Of a DNA stretch of 64,000 nucleotides, positions 50,989-59,120 are shown one piece after another. The stretch's first letter is position 1, and each line of letters starts with the position of its first letter. The notes beneath the pieces were generated by a model that saw nothing but the letters and a program-made list of their open reading frames with translations, was not told the origin of the DNA and ran no database searches. The stretch is from positions 310,001-374,000 of the forward strand of contig DATJSU010000022.1 in assembly GCA_035503915.1 (NCBI GenBank), read 5' to 3'. The translations under genes and the position numbers were made by a program. Source of the DNA: DATJMJ01 sp035503915. Lineage in GTDB: Bacteria > Actinomycetota > Acidimicrobiia > Acidimicrobiales > Palsa-688.

Positions 50989-53721
50989 GTGCCAAGTACA
51001 TCGGCGGTACGGTCCCGGCGGGAGGGGCCGGGCCACCGCTTTCGCAACATGTTCCTGGCTGGCTTCGACTTCGAACTTGACCTTTTCCAGGTCGAGGCGA
51101 TGGACGCCATCGATGAGGGGCACAGCGTCGTGGTCGCTGCCCCAACAGGTTCGGGCAAGACCGTGGTCGCCGAGTACGCCGTCGCCCGAGCGCTGGCGAG
51201 GGGTGGCAAGGCGTTTTACACGACACCGCTGAAGGCGCTCTCCAACCAAAAGTTCGCAGATTTCTCGCGCCGTTACGGCAGCGCCAACGTGGGTTTGCTT
51301 ACGGGGGACAACGCGATCAACGGGGAAGCGCCGATCGTCGTCATGACGACTGAAGTGCTCCGCAACATGATCTACGCGGGGTCGGCCAGCCTGGACGGCC
51401 TCTGCTACGTCGTGCTCGACGAGGTCCACTACCTCCAGGACCCTTACCGGGGCCCGGTCTGGGAGGAGGTCATCATCCACTTGGCGCCCGAGGTGGACCT
51501 CGTCTGCCTGTCTGCGACCGTCTCCAACGCAGAGGAGCTCGCAGATTGGGTGGGCACTGTTAGGGGTTCGACGAGGGCGATCATTGAGGAGCACCGCCCG
51601 GTCCCGCTTCACAACCTCTTCCTCCTCGGCGACAAGCGGAGCGAGGAGCTGTTGGTCCTCCCAACCCTGGTCGATGGGCGCCCCAACCCAAAAGGGATAG
51701 CCATCACCGAGCGTGCCGACGGGGGTTGGCGCGGTTATCGGGGGAGCAGCCTCTTTGTCCCGCGCCGGGCAGAAGTAGTCGAGCTCCTCGCTGGGCAGGG
51801 TTTGTTGCCGGCCATCTACTTCATCTTCAGCCGAGCGGGTTGCGACGAGGCGGTCCGCCAGTGCATGCGTGAAGGGCGCCGCCTCACCACGCCACCGGAG
51901 CGCAAGCGGGCGCGGGCAATTGCCGAGGAGGCGGCCGAACACCTCTCTGATGCCGACTTGGAGGCCCTCGGGTACGGCACCTGGCTCGCCGCCCTGGAAT
52001 CTGGTTTCGCCGCGCACCACGCAGGGGTGGTGCCGCCTTTCAAGGAAGCAGTCGAACGCTGCTTCCTCGCCGGGCTCGTCCGCGTCGTCTTTGCCACCGA
52101 GACCCTTGCGCTGGGGGTGAACATGCCTGCCCGGTCGGTGGTCATCGAACGGCTGTCTAAATTTGGTGGTGAGCGGGTGGAGCCGCTCACACCCGGGGAG
52201 TACACGCAGCTGACCGGTCGAGCGGGCCGCCGGGGCACCGACGACGTCGGCTACGCCATCGTCACCTGGGCTCCGACGGTCACCTTCGACCGGGTCGCGT
52301 CCCTAGCCGGCGCACGCAGTTACACGCTCACCTCGAGCTTCCGCCCGACCTACAACATGGCGACCAACCTCGTCCGGCGCTGCACGCCAGAGCAGGCTCA
52401 CCACTTGCTCAACCTTTCTTTCGCGCAGTACCGCTCCGACGCAGATGTCGTCCGGCTCGAGCGCCACTTGGAGAGAGCGAACCTCGAACTGGAGCGTGAG
52501 CTGGGGGAGGCGACGTGCGAGCGGGGCGACGTCGAGGAGTACCGCCGGCTCGTCGACCAGGCGCACGCCCCCAGCGGAGAAGAACGTCGGTTTGCTCGCA
52601 CCGGGCCGCTCGAGATCGCTAAAGCAATGGGAGAGCTCAAACCAGGCGATGTCTTGCTTATGCCACTGAGCAAGGTAGGCGGTGCCCGAGCCGACAGCAA
52701 AGTGGCCGTTCTTTCCACGAGCCAAAGAAAAAGAGGCGATGTCACGCTCCGGGCGATAACAGCGAGCCGCAAAGTTTTGTCCCTCAACGCGAGAGACTTT
52801 CATTTTCCCCCAACGGTCGTCGCCCGCCTCGAAATGCCCTTCCCGATGTCGCCCAAAGACCGGGATTTCCAGCGCCGGGTTGCCTCGTCGCTCGGGGAGG
52901 CGCAACCGAGCCTGCCCGGCGACAAGCGGCGCAGGCGCCTCGAGCGGGAAGCGAAAGCTCATCCCGTGGCGTCGTGCCCAGACCTGCGAGCGCACTTGCG
53001 AGCGGTGTCGCGTGCTGAACGGCTCCGCCACCAAGCGGAGCAACTGAAAAAAGACGTGACAGGACGGAGCGAATCGCTTGCCCGGCAGTTCGACCGAGTG
53101 CTCAGGTTGCTCGAAGCGTGGGGGTACATCGAGGGGTGGGCGCTGACAGCCCTCGGGGCGAGGCTGGCACGGATTTACCACCCGCAGGACCTCTTGGTAG
53201 CCGAATGCGCCGAACAAGGTTTGCTCGATGACCTGCGCCCGGCAGAAATGGCAGCCGTGGTCTCGTTTTTCACATATGAGGCACGTGGCCCTTTCGGGAG
53301 CGAAAGTTTCGGGCCACACTTCCCGAACAGGCGCGTCGAAGAACGTTGGCATTCGGTGGAAAAGATCTCCGAACAGCTCGCGACAGAGGAGGAACGCACC
53401 GGGCTGCCGGTGACCCGGCCGCCAGAGCAAGGGTTTGCTTCCCTCGCATATGGTTGGGCAATGGGCAAGTCGCTCGGTACCTTGCTTGCGCCGGCCGGCA
53501 GTGCTCGCAAGGAAGCCACTGCCAGCCAGCTGCCGATCTCAGCAGGCGATTTTGTCCGCAACATCAAGCAGTTGGCCGACCTCCTCCGCCAGCTGGGCGA
53601 GGTACTGCCTGGCCCAGCGTCGGCGGCGGCAGCGAGACAAGCAGCCGAGGACCTCTTCCGCGGCGTCGTCGCCGCCTCGTCAGTGGTATCGACTGCTGAC
53701 GACGACATGACCGAAACCTGA
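50989..53721 (+). CDS. helY: Ski2/Mtr4-like DEVH-box helicase HelY
   Basis: A superfamily 2 RNA/DNA helicase of about 910 aa. Motif I is APTGSGKT, motif II DEVHYLQD, motif III CLSATVSN, motif VI QLTGRAGRRG, and a C-terminal DSHCT domain ends the protein. It corresponds to mycobacterial HelY, which also lies near the paf genes. The start is uncertain: GTG at 50989 gives a basic leader, ATG at 51049 begins at MFLAGFDFEL; neither has a good ribosome-binding site. Confidence 0.93.
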   Translation: MPSTSAVRSRREGPGHRFRNMFLAGFDFELDLFQVEAMDAIDEGHSVVVAAPTGSGKTVVAEYAVARALARGGKAFYTTPLKALSNQKFADFSRRYGSANVGLLTGDNAINGEAPIVVMTTEVLRNMIYAGSASLDGLCYVVLDEVHYLQDPYRGPVWEEVIIHLAPEVDLVCLSATVSNAEELADWVGTVRGSTRAIIEEHRPVPLHNLFLLGDKRSEELLVLPTLVDGRPNPKGIAITERADGGWRGYRGSSLFVPRRAEVVELLAGQGLLPAIYFIFSRAGCDEAVRQCMREGRRLTTPPERKRARAIAEEAAEHLSDADLEALGYGTWLAALESGFAAHHAGVVPPFKEAVERCFLAGLVRVVFATETLALGVNMPARSVVIERLSKFGGERVEPLTPGEYTQLTGRAGRRGTDDVGYAIVTWAPTVTFDRVASLAGARSYTLTSSFRPTYNMATNLVRRCTPEQAHHLLNLSFAQYRSDADVVRLERHLERANLELERELGEATCERGDVEEYRRLVDQAHAPSGEERRFARTGPLEIAKAMGELKPGDVLLMPLSKVGGARADSKVAVLSTSQRKRGDVTLRAITASRKVLSLNARDFHFPPTVVARLEMPFPMSPKDRDFQRRVASSLGEAQPSLPGDKRRRRLEREAKAHPVASCPDLRAHLRAVSRAERLRHQAEQLKKDVTGRSESLARQFDRVLRLLEAWGYIEGWALTALGARLARIYHPQDLLVAECAEQGLLDDLRPAEMAAVVSFFTYEARGPFGSESFGPHFPNRRVEERWHSVEKISEQLATEEERTGLPVTRPPEQGFASLAYGWAMGKSLGTLLAPAGSARKEATASQLPISAGDFVRNIKQLADLLRQLGEVLPGPASAAAARQAAEDLFRGVVAASSVVSTADDDMTET

Positions 53722-53727
53722 GCCGAC

Positions 53728-54720
53728 GTGCAGGCGTGGTTGCTCGAGTCCTCTCCAGGTGAGTACTCCCTGCGCGATGTGGACCTGCCCGGCCCTGGCC
53801 CTGGCCGGGTCCGCGTCGACCTTGCAGCGAGCGCGCTCAACCACATTGACCTTTGGTCCCGTAAAGCGCTCCCAAAGCCAAAGCAATTGCCGCTCGTACC
53901 GGGTTCTGACGGCGCGGGTGTGATAACAGCCGTAGGGGAGGGGGTCACCCAGTGGCAGCGGGGCGACGAGGTAGTGGTCAACCCGTCCTTCGCTTGCGGC
54001 CACTGCAGAGAATGCCTTTGCGACAGGTCAGTGTTCTGCGCCGAGTGGGGCATCATGGGCGAGCACTACTGGGGCGCCCATGGAGCCTCGGTGCTTGTGC
54101 GGGAAGCGAACCTCGAGCGCAAACCGGCATATCTTCCTTGGGAAATTGCAGCCGCCTACGGTCTCTGCGGCCTGACCGCGTACCGGATGTTGCGCCGGGC
54201 CCGGCTCCGGGCGGGGGAGGTCCTACTGGTCGTCGGCGTGGGGGGAGGAGTAGCCACTGCCGCGCTCGCGCTCGGGAAGCGCTTTGGCGCGACGGTCTTT
54301 GCGACCTCGAGATCTCCGGCGAAGCGTGAGAGAGCGGTCCAAATGGGCGCAGAGGACGCGTTCCCCTCCGAGGGAAAGCTCCCGGTCAAGGCGGATGTCG
54401 TCGTGGACAGTTCAGGAGCGCCAACCTGGGAACTGTCCCTCGGCGCTCTCCGCCGAGGGGGGCGCCTGGCCATATGCGGTGGCACCGGGGGAGCCAAGGT
54501 GGAGCTGAACCTGCCGAAGTTGTTCTTTGGGCACCTGGAGCTGACGGGCTCCACGATGGGGACCTTCAAGGAGTTCCGCGAGCTTACCGAGCTCGTGGCC
54601 GATGGCTTGCCCGTGACCTTGGACAGCACCTTTGCTTTCGCAGACTACGCCCAAGCGCTCGAGAGGCTCGAGTCGGGCGAGCAGTTCGGCAAAATCGTGC
54701 TCGTAGGCCCGAGAACGTAA
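53728..54720 (+). CDS. Zinc-type alcohol dehydrogenase-like oxidoreductase
   Basis: A 330-aa medium-chain dehydrogenase/reductase. The GroES-like domain has the structural zinc lobe (CGHCRECLCDRSVFC), and the Rossmann domain has VVGVGGGVATAALAL. The catalytic-zinc ligands look altered: the usual Cys at the NHxD turn is Asn (ALNHIDLW) and GHE is GSD, so it may be a zinc-independent quinone-reductase-like enzyme with only structural zinc. GTG start 6 bp after helY. Substrate unknown. Confidence 0.85.
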   Translation: MQAWLLESSPGEYSLRDVDLPGPGPGRVRVDLAASALNHIDLWSRKALPKPKQLPLVPGSDGAGVITAVGEGVTQWQRGDEVVVNPSFACGHCRECLCDRSVFCAEWGIMGEHYWGAHGASVLVREANLERKPAYLPWEIAAAYGLCGLTAYRMLRRARLRAGEVLLVVGVGGGVATAALALGKRFGATVFATSRSPAKRERAVQMGAEDAFPSEGKLPVKADVVVDSSGAPTWELSLGALRRGGRLAICGGTGGAKVELNLPKLFFGHLELTGSTMGTFKEFRELTELVADGLPVTLDSTFAFADYAQALERLESGEQFGKIVLVGPRT

Positions 54721-54820
54721 GTGGTGGACCTCGTTGGCGCTCAGCTCGCAGCCTTAGGTGGCACTAGGACGGCGTTCTCCCAGCACCTCGGGTATCCCCC
54801 AACCCGGCGAGGGGCGCTCG

Positions 54821-54826
54821 TAGGCT
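54821..54826 (+). promoter_or_regulatory. Candidate -10 element for the double-ThyX gene
   Basis: TAGGCT ends 10 nt before the ATG at 54837; a very short leader is predicted. Confidence 0.4.
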
Positions 54827-54836
54827 GACAGGTCGC

Positions 54837-56498
54837 ATGAGCCGGCGCGCACCCGACGTCCCGTACACGCCAGAAATTTGGACATCCGAGGAAGCTGACA
54901 TCCTGCGGCGGTACTTCACGAACCTCGAAGGCCCCGTCTTCGCGCTCGTCAACCTCCCCGAAGTTGTCAAGGGCGCCCTATTTGCTCGCTACTCGCGCTC
55001 AGCGAAGAGCCTTCGCCGGCTCTTCCTGGACGAGTTCGTGGGTGACCTGGACGTCACCGGGGACCACGGAGTAGATGCCACGGTTGGCCTGGCGCGAGCA
55101 GAGCAACTTTACGAGAAGGTCTTTTACGAGTACGGCGACGACTCCGTGGCTCAGCTCGGGGGCGTCCACCTCGCCTGCGAGCAGGCCTCCAATTTGCTTA
55201 CCAAGGTGCTCGAGCGCGGTCGCCTGATGTCGTACATGGAAAAGTCGACGCGCTATGTTGCCTACGACGCCCGCCTGCCAAATGGCCGCTACCGCTATTA
55301 CCGCAGCCCCCAGGTACTGGCCTCCAGCCTTGGGGCCCGCTATGTCGGTGACATGGACAGGATGTTCGACGCCTACGCGACCATGTTGCCGGCAATGTAC
55401 CAGTGGTTTAGCGAACGGCTCCCTCGGCAACCAGGTGACAGCGATTTTGCTTACCGTCAGGCCTTGAGAGCCAAGGCGTTCGACACCCTGCGGGGCCTGC
55501 TCCCCGCAGCAGCGACCTCCAACTTGGGCATTTATGGTTCCGGGCAAGGCTACGAAGCCCTCCTCCTCCGCATGCGCGCGCACCGCTTACCAGAGGCGCG
55601 CGATTACGCCCAGCTCATCCTCACCGAGCTGCGCAAAGTGATCCCCTCGTGGGTACGGCGGGTAGACGTTGAGGACAGGGGAGGGGCGTGGTCCGCGTAC
55701 ATGGAGAAAAACGAAGCTGCTATGGGCGAGCTGGCTGCAGAGACATTCCCCGAGGCGTCTCCCCCAGGCAACAACTTCGATAAGGAAACGGGCCCTGAGG
55801 TCAGTCTTGTCGACTGGGATCCCGACGCCGAGGTGAAAGTGGTCGCGGCGATGTTGTACCCGTACACGCAATTACCAGAAGCCGAGGTCTACGCACGCGT
55901 GCTGGTCATGCCCGCCGCCGAGCGGGCGCGGGTTATGGAGCGCTACGTAGGGGACCGCCTCAACCGTAGGCACCGCCCTGGCCGGGCGTTGGAGCGCTGC
56001 ACTTACCGTTTCGACGTGGTCTCGGACTACGGGGCGTTCCGTGACCTCCAGCGTCACCGGCTACTGACCATCGAATGGCAGGGCCTCACTCCCTATCACG
56101 GCTACGCCATGCCCGAAGCCGTAGCCGACGCTGGCGGCCGCGATGCTTACGCGGCGGTTATGGCTCGCTCGATGGCGCTGTACGAAGCCTTGAACGACCA
56201 CTTCGGCGCCACCGTGGCCGCATACGCCGTGACTCTGGCGCACCGGGCCCGCTACAGCGTGCAAATGAACGCTAGGGAAGCGATGCACGTACTGGAGCTC
56301 CGTACGACGCCTCAGGGTCACCCGGAGTACCGGCGGGTATGCCAGCAGATGCACCGTCTCATCGCAGAAAAAGCTGGGCACAGAGCCATCGCAGCGATGA
56401 TGGGTTTTGTGGACCATTCTCCCTATGAAAGTGAGGGCCTCGGGCGTCTGGAGGCCGAGCGGCGGGCGCAGGCGCGTCGGCAGGGCCGCGCCGGCTGA
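54837..56498 (+). CDS. Tandem ThyX-domain protein (FAD-dependent thymidylate synthase family)
   Basis: A 553-aa protein made of two ThyX-like halves; single ThyX is about 220-250 aa and forms a tetramer that methylates dUMP with FAD. The family signature is RHR-x7-S. The first half has R127-G-R129, S132, S137 and R139, so it keeps the Arg, Ser and final Arg positions but has Gly for His. The second half has R406-H-R408 intact but Thr411 and Gly416 where serines are expected. Halves of this kind may build one composite site or have a different substrate. Longer ThyX-like proteins exist in other bacteria; activity here is unproven. Confidence 0.85.
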   Translation: MSRRAPDVPYTPEIWTSEEADILRRYFTNLEGPVFALVNLPEVVKGALFARYSRSAKSLRRLFLDEFVGDLDVTGDHGVDATVGLARAEQLYEKVFYEYGDDSVAQLGGVHLACEQASNLLTKVLERGRLMSYMEKSTRYVAYDARLPNGRYRYYRSPQVLASSLGARYVGDMDRMFDAYATMLPAMYQWFSERLPRQPGDSDFAYRQALRAKAFDTLRGLLPAAATSNLGIYGSGQGYEALLLRMRAHRLPEARDYAQLILTELRKVIPSWVRRVDVEDRGGAWSAYMEKNEAAMGELAAETFPEASPPGNNFDKETGPEVSLVDWDPDAEVKVVAAMLYPYTQLPEAEVYARVLVMPAAERARVMERYVGDRLNRRHRPGRALERCTYRFDVVSDYGAFRDLQRHRLLTIEWQGLTPYHGYAMPEAVADAGGRDAYAAVMARSMALYEALNDHFGATVAAYAVTLAHRARYSVQMNAREAMHVLELRTTPQGHPEYRRVCQQMHRLIAEKAGHRAIAAMMGFVDHSPYESEGLGRLEAERRAQARRQGRAG

Positions 56499-56993
56499 GG
56501 CCGTGGTACCAGTGCCGGGACCGGCGCAGGTGGCCTCCTAAGGGGCCTCACGGGCCATCTACTGCGAATCGCCGTTCGGGTCAAAGTTCAAGATATTTTC
56601 TAGGGTTTCTGAGCTGCAGCGTTGCGCGAAGGGGCTGCTAGGGGCGCGGGCGGAGAGCTTGCCGATCGTCCGTGGCTTGGGCATCATGTAGCCGAGGCTT
56701 GTGGGGCAACCTGCCCACAGCGCTCGGCCAGCAAGGGCCCGGGAAGCGAAGTAGACAACGACATCTGCACTGCGGTGGTGAAAGCCCGCCGGCGTGCGTT
56801 TGGCGGTACCAAAAGCTTCCCGGGCCGGCCGTGCGGGAATGCTGGCACCGAGTTATTTGTTCCACACCAGCGCGGTCGCAGCGGCTACGCCGACTGGTAA
56901 GGACGGTGCGGCTTCGCTTAGCATGCCCGCGCCGCTAAAGCGCGGTACGTGCCATCCTGTGTGCTTGAAATGCTCGCTGAAGGAACCAAGCCT
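56499..56993 (+). other. 495-bp intergenic region, candidate non-coding RNA
   Basis: No convincing protein gene on either strand. AT-rich TATTTT (56594-56599) and TAGGGT (56601-56606) look like -10 elements. Downstream, 56639-56651 can pair with 56925-56937 (12 of 13 bases), enclosing about 270 nt, and a short GC hairpin ends the region near 56945. No match to tmRNA, RNase P RNA or SRP RNA signatures was seen. Confidence 0.45.
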
Positions 56994-57479
56994 ATGCCAG
57001 ATGACGACGACGACTTCGACGACGAGTTGCTCGATGAGGAACCAGGCCCCGAAGACATCGATGAAGAAGATCTAGACCTCGAGCCGGACGAGCTAGGCGA
57101 TGACGAGCTCGAGGACGGCGACCTGGACGTCGGCGATGCCGACGACACCGAGGTCGAGGAGGTCGACGAGGAAAGCGATGTGCTCCTCGGGACGGAAGAA
57201 GAAGAGGACTACGAGGAAGAAGAGGAGGAGGATGCTGACGACGTTGAGGCAAGCCTCGACGTCATCTTGAAGTCGCGCCTGGTCGTCTCCGAAGAGGACG
57301 AGGAGGACGAGGAGGAGGAAGAGGAGGACGAGGACACAGACGGTGAAGACCGAGGCGAGACGGCGACGCGGGTGCTCCCAAAGCAGCCCGGTGAGTTCGT
57401 GTGCCAATCGTGCTTCCTCGTGAAGCACCAGAGCCAGCTCGCTGACAAAGAACGCGAGCTGTGCAGGGACTGTGTTTAG
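56994..57479 (+). CDS. DUF4193 family protein, acidic with zinc ribbon
   Basis: A 161-aa actinobacterial protein of the DUF4193 type. About the first 115 residues are almost all Asp/Glu, with the conserved insert SLDVILKSRLVV. The C-terminus carries KQPGEFVCQSCFLVKHQSQLAD and a final CRDC, a CxxC...CxxC zinc ribbon. The acidic part is longer than in the roughly 100-aa relatives I know. AAGGA lies upstream of the ATG. Function is unknown; acidic tails with zinc ribbons often contact RNA polymerase or nucleic-acid proteins. Confidence 0.88.
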   Translation: MPDDDDDFDDELLDEEPGPEDIDEEDLDLEPDELGDDELEDGDLDVGDADDTEVEEVDEESDVLLGTEEEEDYEEEEEEDADDVEASLDVILKSRLVVSEEDEEDEEEEEEDEDTDGEDRGETATRVLPKQPGEFVCQSCFLVKHQSQLADKERELCRDCV

Positions 57480-57551
57480 GGCCCGCGCCACGGGTGCGCC
57501 CTGGGTTTGCCCACGGGAAGTGACTGGGAGGTTGTTGAGCGCGAAACGCTA

Positions 57552-57557
57552 TAGCTT
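57552..57557 (+). promoter_or_regulatory. -10 element for the gene at 57564
   Basis: TAGCTT ends 6 nt before the ATG; leaderless arrangement. Confidence 0.5.
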
Positions 57558-57563
57558 GGGCCC

Positions 57564-58319
57564 ATGATCGACTTAGGAAAGAAAACGCCCGGCGACATGG
57601 TCTGGGACCTGGCGGTGTACGCGCCGTTCGGTTTGGCTATAACGGTCGGCGAAGTTTTCCCCCAACTTGTGCGCAAGGGGCGTTCGCGCCTCGGCCCACA
57701 GGTAGCGCTGGCCCGCAGCGTCGGGCAGTTCGCCATCCGCCAGGGGGCCCGTCAACTGCGGGATGTAACTGCGCAACGGCCACGCTTGCCGAACATGCCT
57801 TCGTTCCGCTTTGGATGGCCGGGGGGCGGGTTTGGATGGCCCGGGGGAGGCGCTGGGGCCCGGGGGGAGGAAAAGCCGGGAGCGGGAAACCCCTCGACTG
57901 ACGCCGAGGCGACGGACGGAGAGCGGCACGACTTCGGCGACGAGGGACCTGCCGGCAGCGCCCCCCGCAACCGGCCCTCCGGGACCGTGGACCTGCGTGC
58001 GAGGGCCTCTGGGGGTGCGAGCTCAGGGCGCACGAGCCCAGGACATACGAGCCCAGGGCGCACGAGCCCTGGTGCGGCGAGCTCGGGACGTACGAGCCCG
58101 GGTGCTGCGAGCTCAGGGACTGGGAGCGCAGGAGGCAGGCAGGGCCAGGTGACCGCTGAACACCTGGCGATACCTAGTTATGACTCCCTTTCGGCGTCTC
58201 AGGTCGTGCAGCGCCTTGCAGGGCTCTCGAGGGACGAGGTGGAGGCTGTTCGGGTGTATGAAGCCAGCACTCGGGGGCGTCGCACGATCCTCGCCCGGGC
58301 CGAGCAGCTCCTCGCTTGA
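57564..58319 (+). CDS. Hypothetical protein with conserved ends and repeat linker
   Basis: A 251-aa protein in three parts: an N-terminal region (MVWDLAVYAPFGLAITVGEVFPQL, helices to ~70), a long disordered Gly/Pro/Ser/Arg linker with pentapeptide GRTSP/GAASS repeats (~150-190), and a C-terminal helical segment (YDSLSASQVVQRLAGLSRDEVEAVRVYE) of a kind seen at the end of several actinobacterial proteins, some associated with lipid droplets. Not a recognised enzyme. The stop overlaps the GNAT gene as TTGA. Confidence 0.75.
   Translation: MIDLGKKTPGDMVWDLAVYAPFGLAITVGEVFPQLVRKGRSRLGPQVALARSVGQFAIRQGARQLRDVTAQRPRLPNMPSFRFGWPGGGFGWPGGGAGARGEEKPGAGNPSTDAEATDGERHDFGDEGPAGSAPRNRPSGTVDLRARASGGASSGRTSPGHTSPGRTSPGAASSGRTSPGAASSGTGSAGGRQGQVTAEHLAIPSYDSLSASQVVQRLAGLSRDEVEAVRVYEASTRGRRTILARAEQLLA
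58011..58130 (+). repeat. 15-bp in-frame tandem repeat
   Basis: Eight imperfect units of 15 bp (about GGGCGCACGAGCCCA) encode five-residue units such as GRTSP and GAASS. The number of copies is likely to vary between strains. Confidence 0.85.
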
Positions 58320-58834
58320 CCTCGGCGCCTCCTGCGCTCGCTCCCACCGTCCGCCCTGCTGCTCGCGGAGACGTCGAGCTGCTGGCGGCGCTCTACCGGG
58401 AAGCCATGGCAGAGCTGGTGCAGTTGCGGGGCGGCCGCATCCTCATCGGTCTTCAAGCCCGCCCAGAGCCGGTGGCGGTGTCGTTCCTCGCCGACATAAG
58501 CGGTACGGAGGCAAAAGAGCCCGGCGCTGGCAGCCGCAAAGCGCTGGTGGTGGGGACGACCGGCGCTGAGCCCGTTGGCTACGGGAGTTGTTCGATGCTC
58601 CGTCTGGCCGACGGGGCGCTCCTCGGGTGGATTGAGGAGCTATTTGTTTCTGTGGGCTCCCGTCGCAGCGGCCTCGGGGCTGCGATGGCGCAGGCTCTCA
58701 TCGACTGGTGCAAAGGGCACGGCTGCACCGGAGTGGACGCGAGCGCGCTGCCGGGCAGCCGCGCCGTGAAAAGCTTCTTTGAATCCGCGGGTTTTACGGC
58801 ACGCGCGCTCATCATGCACCGGCCCCTCGGCTAG
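58316..58834 (+). CDS. GNAT family N-acetyltransferase
   Basis: A 172-aa acyl-CoA N-acetyltransferase. It starts with VRPAARGDVELLAALYREAM, the central strand-turn IEELFVSVGSRRSGLGAAMAQALIDW contains the acetyl-CoA pyrophosphate loop (RRSGLG), and ALPGSRAVKSFFESAGFTA is the usual C-terminal strand-helix. The TTG start overlaps the preceding stop as TTGA. Substrate unknown. Confidence 0.85.
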   Translation: MTSAPPALAPTVRPAARGDVELLAALYREAMAELVQLRGGRILIGLQARPEPVAVSFLADISGTEAKEPGAGSRKALVVGTTGAEPVGYGSCSMLRLADGALLGWIEELFVSVGSRRSGLGAAMAQALIDWCKGHGCTGVDASALPGSRAVKSFFESAGFTARALIMHRPLG

Positions 58835-59120
58835 CCGAGGAAAAAAGGGCTGGGCACGCTCAGCCTCAGTGCCGCAAGGGGCACCTTGCTGGCACCGGTG
58901 AATGTTTTCCGCGCCAAGAGGCTTGAGTGCCGGCGCAGTACCGGGCACGCTCGAGTGACCCTGTTGCGCGTGAGTGGAGAAATAGTGTGCCTCGCGCTGC
59001 AACGTCGTGCCAAACCGCCGACAACGTGAGAAATTTCGCCGCCTACGGCGCTCCAGGTACACCCAGCGGTTTTAGCGAAGGGCAACCATGGCCCTGGTTG
59101 CCAGCGTCGCCCGTGCTTGG
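58835..59120. other. Intergenic region between convergent genes
   Basis: No gene seen in these 286 bp. A perfect 16-bp palindrome CCTCGGCTAGCCGAGG covers the end of the GNAT gene (58824-58839) and is followed by six A residues on the plus strand; without a T-run it is a poor terminator in that direction. Confidence 0.4.

Noticed and set aside
56622..56900. 92-codon frame with a TTG start
   Set aside because: No ribosome-binding site, no recognisable fold, and other frames are equally open; the interval looks more like RNA or untranslated sequence.
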